Assembly: GCA_016165875.1 (NCBI GenBank)
Contig: JABBOT010000012.1
Span: 11,597,934-11,661,933 of the forward strand
Direction of reading: 5' to 3'
DNA: 64,000 nt
Source of the DNA: Acanthopleura granulata
Taxonomy: Eukaryota > Mollusca > Polyplacophora > Chitonida > Chitonidae
The notes beneath the pieces were generated by a model, which saw only the letters and a program-made list of their open reading frames with translations, was not told the DNA's origin and ran no database searches. The translations under genes and the position numbers were made by a program. This document shows, one piece after another, positions 16,900-28,200 of the stretch (its first letter is position 1; every line of letters starts with the position of its first letter).

Positions 16900-19800
16900 C
16901 TTGAACATTTTCTTCGTCGCATTCAGTATTGAATAGTATTAGGGTTTGGTAACTGCTTGACACTTCAAGCTTTGAGAGCAGCGCGTGCTGGTGATGATTT
17001 GCGCAGTCTGATGTTCAGTGATCCAAGACCACACGATACGACGTGCATATTTGTCTATACGTCACACGTGGAACAGTTCATTAGTAACTTATCAAATAAC
17101 TTATCGGTTTACCGTCGGTTTCCCCCTCCCATAAAACTGAATGCAAACGGTTTATGTGAAAATTTCGTGCACCGTTGAACAAGAATCAAGTGAAATTAAT
17201 TCACGTATACTTTTTGTATGACCAAAGCAAAGGTCAGATAAAGGTGTTGGCAACTGACTTTCCACGAAGGGCACTGGACCAGACATACACGGTGATGCAG
17301 GTAATAGTAGAGCGAACCATATCATAGTGTAAATGCAATATTGATTACAAAACTATACATTGTGTGACGTCATACATGTGGTGTAGATGAATAAGGTATA
17401 TAAATATAAAATAAATGTAGATTTACTTAGTCCCTGCCAACACCCAGACATTTATTTGTTTTATGCATGCACTTTATCCTGAGAATCCCCTCTTACTAAA
17501 AAAAAGACAAACAAACAAAAAACACATCTGTCTCAAATAGGCTATACATTAAATTCAGATATAGACGCGAGTAACAAAACTTCAAGGTCCGACATGGTGT
17601 ACATGTCCGTGCCATACACTGCAATCTGTTGAGAACCCCCAGAGGACTGGGATATGCGGATTCGCAGATATAGCTATATTAATGTTTATGTTCGTAAACA
17701 TTAACGGACTAAACAGACTAATGGACATTTTCAACGCAATCCGGGATTTCATAACTGCCGAGGGCGTAGATTTTAACATAAAGCACTTAAAGCACATAAA
17801 GCACCCTTAATTAGGAGGTTTCAGTGCAGATGTGTTTAAGCATTTTAAGCTTTTCACTGACGCAATAAAAAGTATGTTCATATGAAATTCAATGGCAATT
17901 CCCAATATCGGTCTGTGGTAAGTGACTTCTCATGTATGGCTTGGTCATTTTCAATTTCAAGTAAGGAACGTTGTGAGGGGTGTTCTATTGGAAAAGAACC
18001 CAAGCTTTTCCTCAAAACTGAGAACTGGTTACGTCTGGTCCCAAACAACAACAGACACAACACGAGGGTTAGAACCCCAGGCGGCTTGTCTGTCACTTAC
18101 AGACGAGCGGCCAACGGAACAGTCTAGCGCAGTATGAAGTCAAGTTACACTGGCAGCGTCTTATTCACAGACAACACATACACAAAGGTAGCGCCGCTGG
18201 TGGTTTGTCAAGCCGGCGCAAAAAGCAGTGGTGAACGGAAAAGCCAAGAACAGTATGTTGTCAAGTTTAACAGACTGACGACATTTTTACATTTTAACGC
18301 TCGGGTTCAGAGGTCATCAGTGTGTAGACCACTGCTAGCTGGAATAAACTAACCATGACAACACGAGTCTAGAGTCCAGACTGCTTCATCAAACATGCAA
18401 AACAGGCGATTTACGTCCATTCCGAAAAACAACAAAACAATGCCTGTACGAACAACATTGGTGTTCAGTTGAATGAAATATCATGATGATCTATAAAGTC
18501 TGACGCACATAAGGCGATTAAATTCTTGAAAGAAGCGAAAAAAGAAAAAAAAAACAAAAAAAAAACAAAACAAAGCAAAAACAAAAAACTGAACAAAAAA
18601 GAAGGAACAAAAAGGAAATAACACTACATATACCCATCGTAATAAGTTATGGTAAAAAAAATTGAATCCTTGACCAGTGGTTTGTTATGAGTCAGCGGGA
18701 AATTTTACGATAAATTTAATTCATTAGATTATACATGTACACTTCCAAAACAAGTTTGTTCAGTTGTGACAGGTTGTAGTAAATACAGCCTAAGGGAAAA
18801 GGACCTAGGTACAACCAAAAACATAGACGTAAATCTTTTCACCAACACTTAAAGGTAAGTGAAGGGCGTATAATCTTTCACAGACTGAAATCCCGCACTC
18901 CGCAGTTTGGCTCCGGTTTTATTACAGAGGGTTGTCGGGTACCTGGTTAACCACTTTACTCCATGTACATCATGACCCTCCATTTGACAGCCATCGAATA
19001 AGTGAAACGTTACTGGCTATATGGCGTTAAACACTATAGAAATAAACATATTAAAATAGATGCTGCACCAATCGAAGGACGACTGAATGCGAGATATTCT
19101 TATGCAATGTGAACATATGCAAGATTGGATAGCCATTTTCTTGCATTGATATAAACATCATTTCAGACGGTTTGCAAGGAACACGAAGTTCATGTTTTGT
19201 TAAAATATACTGATATCTTGAAATATCCGTCTTCCGGAGAAATTTGTTTTCATACACATCACTTTTTAACATGTCATATGCATTGGTATGTTACAATGAG
19301 TATTCCAGGTATAGACGATAAGGGTTGCTTCAAATCAACCATAATCACGACTGTCAGGCAGATGACACTCAGTAATTAATATTAATTAGGTAAATTAATT
19401 ATTAACCTGGGATTATATCGGTTACCGAATCGAATGACGATAAATGCACTAAGTATACACAGCACTGATTAAGTCTGAAACATTCACACACTCCGCAAGA
19501 ATTTCAGTTTTACTTTGAAAGAAAATGACTGTCCTTCGTAGGTCCATACATGGCCATCGGTTTGTTCAGATCTGTATGAAAAGGCTGGTCTGTCGTAGAT
19601 GCTGTAAAAGAAAATATGAAATATGAAATAAATATATGAAACATCTGTTTGTCTTGTCCACTGACAATTACTCATAATCATAATTTGATGGTCGGTTTCA
19701 TTCAGTAGCCAAAGTCACTACCTTATTACCCAATACATCTCTATCCACGTTAATCTCAATAATGTGATGTATTTGCATATCGTCCGAGAAAACGTAACCC

Positions 19801-20660
19801 AGATTTCATCATGCCAAGAGAATTCATTCAATTTAATTATATGTTATAACTAATAAATAAATGTTTGAGTAAGTATGTTTGAGCGGTATGCTCCAAGCGC
19901 TCACTCACTCACTCCTAGCGGTGTGTATACATATAGAGTGCATTCCCTCAATTCACCAAAAATGAAACAAAAGTAAGTTTAGTCTACAATGGTTATAGTG
20001 AATAAAAACGAGGCCATTTTAATTAATTCAGAATAGTCAATACTGTATCACTTTCCTATAACAGAAAAAGGTATCTTTAAGGAATTAATCCGACCGTTCT
20101 TGTAACGTTGACCAGTTTGCATTAATAGATAGTTTTAGTCAGACAAAATAGCGGGTATAAGGTAAGTCGATCACCGGGAGGCTTTACAGTTAGACTTTAA
20201 CACCGCCTGGTAAAGGTAATTATCACCTGTTTAAATATGCTCACAGTCTGGCTAATCGTTCAGTTTACCTGTAATTTGTGGGTCCATACCGCCGGTAACC
20301 TATTCACACCTGTCTGGTTATAATACCTGGCACGGGAAAGATCAAAGAGAAGGCGAACCGTTCTCATCCCTATTCGGGCTCATCTCACGTCTCTGTTGTT
20401 GTAAACACACACATAACATCGGATAGCACACCGACCATTATAGACAGGTTTCACGAGATAACAGATCACAGGCAATTATCGATAACGACCAAACACATCT
20501 CCATGAAGGTGCCGACAAAATACCTCGGTTTTTCTTTAAAAAGGCAATTACATACAAAGCCTGGGTACATTTCCAACTGGCCACCGATCACCTAAACGTG
20601 AACCTAGTGTTAAGAACTCCGGTTCCCAAGACCAACGTAACCATTTTATTCTCATACATA
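16900..20660. other. Intergenic stretch without a supported gene
   Basis: Open frames at 16957-17178 and around 17880-18350 lack paired splice sites or convincing composition. An A-rich tract with scattered C and G lies at about 18537-18610. The 400 bases before the bHLH gene contain CACCTG E-boxes near 20226 and 20306. Confidence 0.4.
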
Positions 20661-20667
20661 AGCTGCA

Positions 20668-21330
20668 ATGGAAAACATGTTCACGGTGAGCCATGACCAG
20701 ATTGACCAGCTCTTGCAGTCAGCCAACGAACAATGCAAGTTATCATTCAGTGGTAAAAACGGTCAACCCATACCTGAATCCATGGCGCGCAGGAACGCAA
20801 GGGAGCGAACTCGCGTTCATCAACTGAATGCCACCTTTGACGTATTGAGGAAACGGCTCCCGCTTAGCTGGAGAAAGGGACGGCTCAGTAAGTGCGGGAT
20901 TCTGAGAAAATCCACAGAATACATCCAGTTTTTACTGAGCGAACTTTCTCAACCTTTCGACCGACCGGTGACAGCAACTTATGATCAAAAACGTGGACGC
21001 CATATTGAATATCCGGATAACATAAAACTTTCCGAAGGCACAACGTCCCCCAATCTTTGCCAGTTGAACACGGAATATCAAGATCCATGTGATTACACTC
21101 ATATGTTGATGAATGGAAGTGGTCCAGAGAGCATGCCTGTGATGAAGGAGGGCCCTCTTTTTACTCCTTTCATGGCAGATCCCTTGTTGGTGGAGGTAAA
21201 CCCAAATACGGAGCAGGTGAATTTTTCCTCTTGTATGTACGACAAACGAAATTTGCACTCCACTTCAGCCGAGGATGACCGAGAAGTGCCGAACAATTGC
21301 TACTCCGACGTGTCTTTCGCTGATCTTTAA
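20668..21330 (+). CDS. bHLH transcription factor, single exon
   Basis: An uninterrupted 220-residue frame from ATG (gcaATGG). The bHLH domain is residues 41-93: basic region RRNARERTRV with Glu46, the residue that reads the E-box CA; helix 1 HQLNATFDVLRKRLP; a short loop with a WRKGR stretch; helix 2 beginning LSKCGILRKSTEYI. It should bind E-boxes in the nucleus as a dimer, normally with an E-protein. The RNARER basic region with an LSK...LR..TEYI second helix is closest to the class II group (achaete-scute, atonal, PTF1 and relatives), but the Cys-Gly-Ile in helix 2 and the loop are unusual and I cannot place the family. Outside the domain it is unrecognised; the last residues, SDVSFADL, are acidic-hydrophobic and might be an activation motif. 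The sequence shows no intron. Confidence 0.88.
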   Translation: MENMFTVSHDQIDQLLQSANEQCKLSFSGKNGQPIPESMARRNARERTRVHQLNATFDVLRKRLPLSWRKGRLSKCGILRKSTEYIQFLLSELSQPFDRPVTATYDQKRGRHIEYPDNIKLSEGTTSPNLCQLNTEYQDPCDYTHMLMNGSGPESMPVMKEGPLFTPFMADPLLVEVNPNTEQVNFSSCMYDKRNLHSTSAEDDREVPNNCYSDVSFADL

Positions 21331-21660
21331 AGAGCGAGGTTGAACTATCTTTATCTGTGATATATGTCAAAGCTTTGTATGCTTTATGTCACAATAATTC
21401 TGTACCATTTTCCTTTTCTTCCGATTGATGTACTTTTCCAGTTATGACGATATTTATTGTAGGCCTTATATGATAGTAGCAAACTACACCAGTGCAATAC
21501 AATTTGGTTTTACGTAAGTTTCAGTTTTCTTTGTCTTGTCACACACAAACGTAAGTCTATGAAAATTTTGTCTACATAATTATATTTTTAAATTGGTAAA
21601 ACCTATTCAAACTTCATGGGCTAATTGTCAATACAGAGCGTGTAACGTGTTTGTCCACAC
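21331..21660. other. 3' flank of the bHLH gene
   Basis: AT-rich, presumably 3' UTR and spacer. I found no canonical AATAAA in the first 250 bases. Confidence 0.3.
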
Positions 21661-21663
21661 AAC

Positions 21664-21990
21664 AAAACCATGTCCGCCTCGGTGGCCTGGTTAAAGCGTC
21701 CGTCTCGGGGTCGTGTTGTCCGGAATAAATCCCAGGTTGGGTCATACCAAAGACCAAATAAAAAAAAAACAAAAAACAAAAAAAAAACAACAAAAAAAAA
21801 CCCCAACAAAACAAATAAACAAACAAAAAACATGGTGCCTGTTACTGCCTCGTTTTGCTCTCAGCACTATGAGGTTACAGCACGGAAACAGGTCTGCTCG
21901 GTGTTGGTATAATGTTACTAGGTAGGATGTCACGTCAGGTGTCTTCGGCATGATGTTCCAGGGTAGCAGCGCTTTGGCGGCTTGGACTCG
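21664..21990 (+). repeat. tRNA-derived SINE, second family
   Basis: It begins with a tRNA-like segment (cctcggtggcctggttaaag ... ataaatcccaggttgggtc), then an A-rich tract with C interruptions (21760-21830), then a body with ggtataatgttactaggtag, tgtcacgtcaggtgtcttc and a gcggcttggactcgtc end. Matching blocks lie in the same order at 50490-50820. The minus-strand frames over the A-rich tract (strings of F and L) are artefacts of it. Confidence 0.65.
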
Positions 21991-21999
21991 TCCTGCTAC

Positions 22000-22120
22000 A
22001 TTTATTTGTTTATTTTAATGGTGTTTTACACCGTACTCAAGAATATTTCACTTATGCGACGGGAACCAGCATTATGGTGGAAGGAAACTGGGCAGAGCCC
22101 TAGGGAAACCCACCACCCTC
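22000..22120 (-). repeat. SINE fragment
   Basis: The 3' part of the main SINE in reverse orientation: tttatttgtttattt, gtgttttacaccgtac, tcaagaatatttcactta, agcattatggtggaagg. Confidence 0.75.
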
Positions 22121-22152
22121 TGCCACAAGCATGACGTAAAACCTAAGCATAC

Positions 22153-22161
22153 CACCCCCCC

Positions 22162-22260
<99 letters not shown>

Positions 22261-22262
22261 AA
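22153..22262. repeat. Compound microsatellite (C)n(AT)n(CA)n
   Basis: A C run, then about 18 TA repeats, then about 26 CA repeats, then tatata. Frames crossing it encode only CVCV and IYIY strings. Confidence 0.97.
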
Positions 22263-22299
22263 TGAATGTATATACATATACAATGAAAACCCGAGTGGA

Positions 22300-23690
22300 A
22301 AATCGGATCAGCTCTGTGCAGCTACTAGGTTTTTGTTTTAAAATATAAATAGCGGAGGGGCGCTGATCTTGCAGTATTTTCTTGTATATATCCGTGACCC
22401 TGGTTGGTGCGATTTTCTTAGTCGTTATAATGAATACATCCAGCAAACCGATTCATAGATTATAGTGACTGAAGGGTTTTGCTCTGTTGGCCAGAAATTT
22501 CCTCTGGTTATTGCTAGTATACGCACTGAAAAGCTGCTCTTGTTGCGACATGTGGCCACGTGGTTATATACCCTTATGTGGAAATGGTGCCGAGAAAAGA
22601 GCGTATCGCCTAAGAGAAGAAACAGACAGAGACTGGGTAGGGAAGCATGCAAAGGCTGGGTATAGTGAAGCTCAGGCGAGCGTGTTTGCTTCGCTGAATC
22701 ATTCAGTGGCTTTCAAAGAACCAAAAAGGAAAAGTCCCGCAATGCACGCGTGAGCGAAAATTAACTTTGTCAGATAACGCCACAGTATTTTGTTCATCTG
22801 CACCCTGTTGAGATAATCACTGTACCTTCATGACTAAAGTGTGCTAAGCACACAAATTGGTGACGTCATGCCTCCAAACCAAGGGGTAACAACACGCTGG
22901 GCATGGGATTAAAGACACGCAGATTTCGGAAATACGATAGTCTAGCACGCATTATATTCTAAAACTCGGCACACAAGGGAGGCTAAGATCCAACTCAACA
23001 CAACTCGTCTGTTGTGTCAGGTCCTAAGCACTCGTGTATATGCGAAATAAGTACGCGAGTCAACTGAGCTTTTGTCCCAGTCGTTAGGTGGAGGCCAATC
23101 AGCCTTGAAGTCGTGGAACCTGACCAACTCCGTTCCACAGAGTTGGGTCTCATCTTAAGCCCTCGTGTATGCCGAGCTTAGCGCACTGTCGGAACATGTT
23201 CTTGACACCAGATCTCAACAACGTCCACAAAGGACATCTGTTTGTGTCTTGGTGTAAAGGTGTGAATGAAATTCTACCTCTCATTCCATGATTACTGACA
23301 TACTAGCTTCCTCATTGTGTAACTTGACTGAAAATGACAACTTGCTAAATTAATAATCCATCAACAGAGCTTATAAAGGTAAAAAGATCAACCCATGCGT
23401 TACTTTTTTGGTGTCCTATGCTCTACGCCATAAGCACGATGTATGATATCACCATAAACGAAATGTACTCCAGACATCGTTAAATATCAGGTATATTGGT
23501 GTTCAGATACAACCAATTAATGCAACTGATTATGGTTTGGCTTCACGTCAGCACTATGTCAACTCCGTATCAAGGTGACAACATGGTCATGCCTTTGAAA
23601 AATGGAAGCGGCCACTCGCCATCTCGAGCCGCGCCTTTGGATAACCCGCGAGAATACGAGAGTGACAATTCACAATAAATCGCTCGGTGT
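22300..23690. other. Intergenic stretch
   Basis: Short open frames near 22465-22750 and 23496-23678 have neither domains nor splice partners. Nothing is supported as a gene. Confidence 0.4.
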
Positions 23691-24090
23691 GAGGTGTTTA
23701 CTACTGATATACATATAAAATGTTCAGCCGTATACTAGTATGCACCTTTGTCCCGCATCAGATAAAATCCTCTGCTTTTGATTGAGCAGCAATGGTCACG
23801 TGGTAGACGTGTATATCTCTATACCCTGCAGCAGATGCTATATGCGTCGGATGGTTCAATAGTAGCGAGAACCCCATGACGTAACAGTTACAATGTGACA
23901 CAACAGTGACACCAACGACACAACGTCACAAAGAATCTTGAATGAACATTGTCAATATAAAGTTATGACGTCATAACTACCAGATCACTGTTCCTCGACG
24001 CGACAGGAAGTTACTTCTGAAGGGTCTTTTCTTTCTCAAGAAACAAATTGTCAGTGCAGTTTTTAGGTTTTTCCGCGGCATAAATTCATT

Positions 24091-24196
24091 ACATGGTCAC
24101 TGAGCGAAAGGATACGATACTATACCGGGTCAATAAGCCCCATATGAGGCTTACAGACTCCATACAGTTTCGTATCCTTTCACTCAGTAACCATGT
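24091..24196. repeat. Large imperfect hairpin
   Basis: The left arm acatggtcactgagcgaaag (from 24091) continues into gatacgatactat. Its reverse complement returns as catacagtttcgtatccttt cactcagtaaccatgt ending at 24196. About 30 of 35 arm positions pair, around a 36-base loop. It lies in the part of unit 1 that has no counterpart in unit 2. Confidence 0.8.
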
Positions 24197-24654
24197 AACT
24201 AATAATATCTCCTATTAAAAGATAACAAAATTTTATTAACATAGTGGAAAATTTCCAGTCCGCTGAATGCCCCGTTCACAGGTATAGCCAGCGAAGATAA
24301 AAAGGTGTTCGATGGAAACTAAACTTTGTTCTGGGTCATTTCCAACCTATGTTGATGGACGCGCGCGTCTCCGTCATAAGTACGCTAGAGAAATATCTGA
24401 TACAGTGCGCTTCTATAAGCCTATTACGAACCGAATTACAGCTGCTTGAGTTTGGTCCTTAAATGTAATACTTTATTATTTCTTTGCGCTTTGTCTAGCT
24501 ACAAAAACTACCACCGGAGTGCTTCGATTTCTTTCTCATTAATGTGCAATAGGTGTAAATCTTCAAAACTCCGTAGACCCAGAAAGCGAAGTATCGAATT
24601 GTAACGTTGATAGTTTGGGGGACTTTATGCATGTTAAAATAAAATTTAAAATCT

Positions 24655-24800
24655 ATTTATTAATTTACTTGATTATTATTTTACATTGTATTCAAGAATA
24701 TTTCACTGATACGACCAGCATTATAATGTGAAGAAAGCGGGCAGAGCCCGGTGGAAACCCACGGGCATTCGCAAGTGGCTGGCAGACATCCCACATATCT
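24655..24800 (-). repeat. SINE shared by both duplication units (copy in unit 1)
   Basis: Reverse-oriented SINE 3' half: tttattaatttacttgatta, ttgtattcaagaatatttca, acgaccagcattataatgtg, gtggaaacccacgggcattc. The same insertion, with the same flanks, lies at 41065-41230, so it predates the duplication. Confidence 0.8.
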
Positions 24801-25109
24801 TGAACGACAGCATTGGCGAGCGGTTCCGCTGCCATGCTATCCTAGCAAGTTATCCTGCCCCACTCCACACGAAAGACGGGTGGGGGTGGGGTGGGGGGGT
24901 CCCTAAATTTAAAGTTCAACCTATAGCGGATTACATCATAAGAGTCTAAAACAATGTAGATACAGATGTGGTTCATTCGAGAAATAATTCGAGAAGTAAT
25001 AAGTTACAACGATTGGAAAGAGCCGAATAGAGTGTATTTAACACAGGTTTGGTAGATAAGGTCATCCAGTCAGTATACTCTGTACTTTGTTGATGGTGAC
25101 TTTTCTAAC

Positions 25110-25160
25110 TTCTAACACGTCATATCAGCTGATTATCAGACAAGGAACGAGTCAAGGACG
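25110..25160 (+). promoter_or_regulatory. Conserved block upstream of GH10-A
   Basis: The stretch catatcagctgattatcaga followed by caaggaacgagtcaagg is nearly identical upstream of GH10-B (about 41513-41548). It contains a CAGCTG E-box inside atcagctgat and a tgattatcag GATA-type site. It lies about 100-130 bases before the ATG. No clear TATA box was found in either copy. Confidence 0.45.
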
Positions 25161-25244
25161 TCCTGTGTAGCATTATGAATGGTACACAAGGAACAGACGC
25201 CTCAGTTCGTCTGTAAGCCAAGACGCCTACACCCAGGAACGAAG

Positions 25245-28200
25245 ATGTTTCCTTCAGGCTTTTGTCTCGCTCTGGTTGTAGTAACTGTCACGGGGCAGGA
25301 GATGTTAAAAAACCCTGGCATGGACAGTATGTCGGGCTGGGACTGCTGGAACATACATTGCGACCTGTCTACAGACAAACACAGCGGCAGTCATTCTATT
25401 CATGCCTACAACAGGTGAGAGCAATGATTCACGAAGTCCAAATTTGCAGAAAAGTAGACAGATTGCATTAGTATTAAAGTGAAATACTGAACGACGAGGA
25501 TAACTGTACGCCAAGGATTTAATGCTGAATAAAAAGATCTAATACTGGACGAAGGGACTTTTAGTGGGTGAATTGCCTAATACTGGAAGAACGGTTTATT
25601 ACTAGACACAGTGTTTAGTTCTGGTCTATAACTTGAAAATCGACTTTAAATGGGTAAATTGCCTGATAATTTATGCTGGGCAAAAAGTCAAAGTGTCCAT
25701 TACCGGGCAAAAGGGCAGGTGTAGAACCTTTAGAAATTTGGAGGACTATAGGTTATGAAATGTTAGAATGCTAGCGGCGCTTCATTTCTTGTCCTCGCAT
25801 TTCTTGCAAAGGAACCATTTTTACGAGAGTCCTTCTCAAGTTGTCCACGTCTCCCCGGGGAAACACTACAATCTGGAAGCCTGGGCGAAAATCTCTAAAG
25901 ATAATGGCAAAGGCCAGACAATGACGCTGGAAGTGGAGAACCACTTGTCGAACGGTAAGTACTCGTAAATACAGCATATCTAGCTGTTTGAATGATGTCA
26001 TCGGTTTGAACCTGGATCCCCATTAACCTGAAGTAGACGTATTCTGGGAATAAGGCGACATTTTGGTCACAAAATATTATATGATCATACGAGGGGCACA
26101 ATGGCTGAGATTTTGGACGCTCAAATGGAACAAATACTGAAGGGAAAGGTGGGTTTGGGTGTGTTTTAAACAGCAGGAATCGTTTTGTTTCGGCGGGAAA
26201 AGGTTCTCTTTGGTTTGTGACTGATTAGCGCCTGGTAGTTAAGAATTTTTCACTTATACGTCCTCAGTCAGATTTACTGCTGGACGTGGCAGAGTTCTCG
26301 AGGCAAAGCGCCTCCTTTTACCAAAGGTTTGACAAACATCCCACTCTAGTTACCCAGGACTAGCTTCTACCCAGCAACCTAATTGACCCGGGAGGTATCT
26401 GCTAGTGGGATGATAGTATATTATTGATTTATGCTATGTAACACGGTATAGGTAACCAACAGAGTGTATAAGGATTAAAGTTTATAGTTGTATACAAAAT
26501 GTGAATTTTAACCACTACAATACAGAATCAAATGTAATTTATAATGGCGTCGAATGAGTCACTATTCCAAATCAGACGGTAATTAAATGTCAGTTTTATA
26601 ACTTAGTTTTGCCTATTATTGCATGTAACTGCTGGATTATTTCAACAGACAAGTATACATACCATCTTTATATTAAATCTGTGTGCCTACTTAGACTCCA
26701 GAATTAAAGGGATGTAAAATCCTCATTAGGAATATTGTGTTGGGATCTGTACTACGTCTCTTTCATTATAAGAGCATGTAAGAGATATTATGATTTTTTT
26801 CCCGAAGGCCATAACAGTTACATAACTGTTTCAAGCCGCAATTCGCTGCGCACATCTTCCGGTTGGATCAAGCTGTCCGGTATTTACCTTGTGCCCTCTG
26901 GTGAGTAACTAAGCAAAGGTTTAGGCTCTAGTTAATCACAGCCGCATTTAACTTTATGTTAAAGAGCTACTTTGGTGTCAAAATGTCAGTGTCTTAAATT
27001 AAAAGCTGAATTGATAAAGACTGGGATATTCTGAATTGCTTTCCTAAATTGTGAAAATATTGCAGCGAATTAAACCCGATATAGTACGTTTCGTCAGAGT
27101 AAACGGAAACAAAATATTTCTGTCGCTTCCACTTTGCCTGGTGTGATATCAACCATGAACACATGACGTCATCAATCGCTGACGTGTATACACATATGAC
27201 GCTGTCCTTTCAAACGCTCTTGACGCTCTTGTATCACGCCACATCAGGAAAATTTTGCGGACGAACCCGAAGATTTAGTGTTTCAAGGAATCTCCAGTTA
27301 CATGGGTTAAATATTGTTATTCATCAAAATTCTTTTGAAACAAGGTGTTAGGCTTACTCCGTAGGTTTTTTTTCATATCATTGTAATATTTCCACGCAAT
27401 TTGTATTCTGACCAGAGTGGCACTTTAAAGTAATAAATTAGTGCTACCTTCACGAACACGAACAAAAGACTACCATCATGAACAGCAACAACTACGTTAA
27501 CCGGAACGAGAAAGCCGTCGCCCCTTGCCGCGGCTGAAAAAAACCCCATAGCTTTTAGTGGAAGAAAAGTGCCTCAACGGATATATTTTGCATATACAAA
27601 TACTCACAAAGTATGGCATTATGTCCTGACACAGTGTCTCTGTCACTGACATAAGTGATAATCGTGCCCGAACGCTATAAAGTCTTCTTTGGTTTCGGAT
27701 GTAGGCAGCAGTAGAACAATGCCAATGTTACTCCTGCTATTTCTCGGTTTGTTACAATTTATATTCTGCTGCAGGGGTGAACAACGTGAAAGTGTACTTC
27801 CAAGGCCCTGAGCCTGGTGCAGAGTTTCTCGTAGACGCCGCCTCAATGAAACCCCTTGCGGCAGGGTCCGGAGACTGGAAGACACAGGCTAACGCCAGGA
27901 TAGACAAATTACGTAAACACAACGTACACGTCAAGTAAGAGGCTCCTTTTGATTTGAAGTTATGAGAAGGATTAAACTGAAGAGCACAGTGAATCTCACT
28001 TTTAGTTTATATCATCCGATGCCCCAACACCCATTCTCACGACAACGTTGCAATTCATTCTATTCTCGGCATAAGCAAATGAGGCATCAGGACGCGTTAC
28101 GTAAAGTTATTCTAGGCAAACAGATGCCGACCAAAACATAATTTCCTGGGGGGGGGGATATTTAAAGGAATTATTTCCATGTATAAATCAAGCATAAAAT

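Noticed and set aside
16957..17178. Plus-strand frame downstream of ARL-B
   Set aside because: Starts from a non-ATG codon, has no domain, and follows the ARL-B poly(A) signal.
21614..21951. Phe/Leu-rich minus frames and Lys-rich plus frames
   Set aside because: Produced by the A-rich tract of a SINE.
22072..22446. 124-residue minus frame with CVCV and IYIY runs
   Set aside because: Translation of a compound microsatellite and an adjacent SINE fragment.
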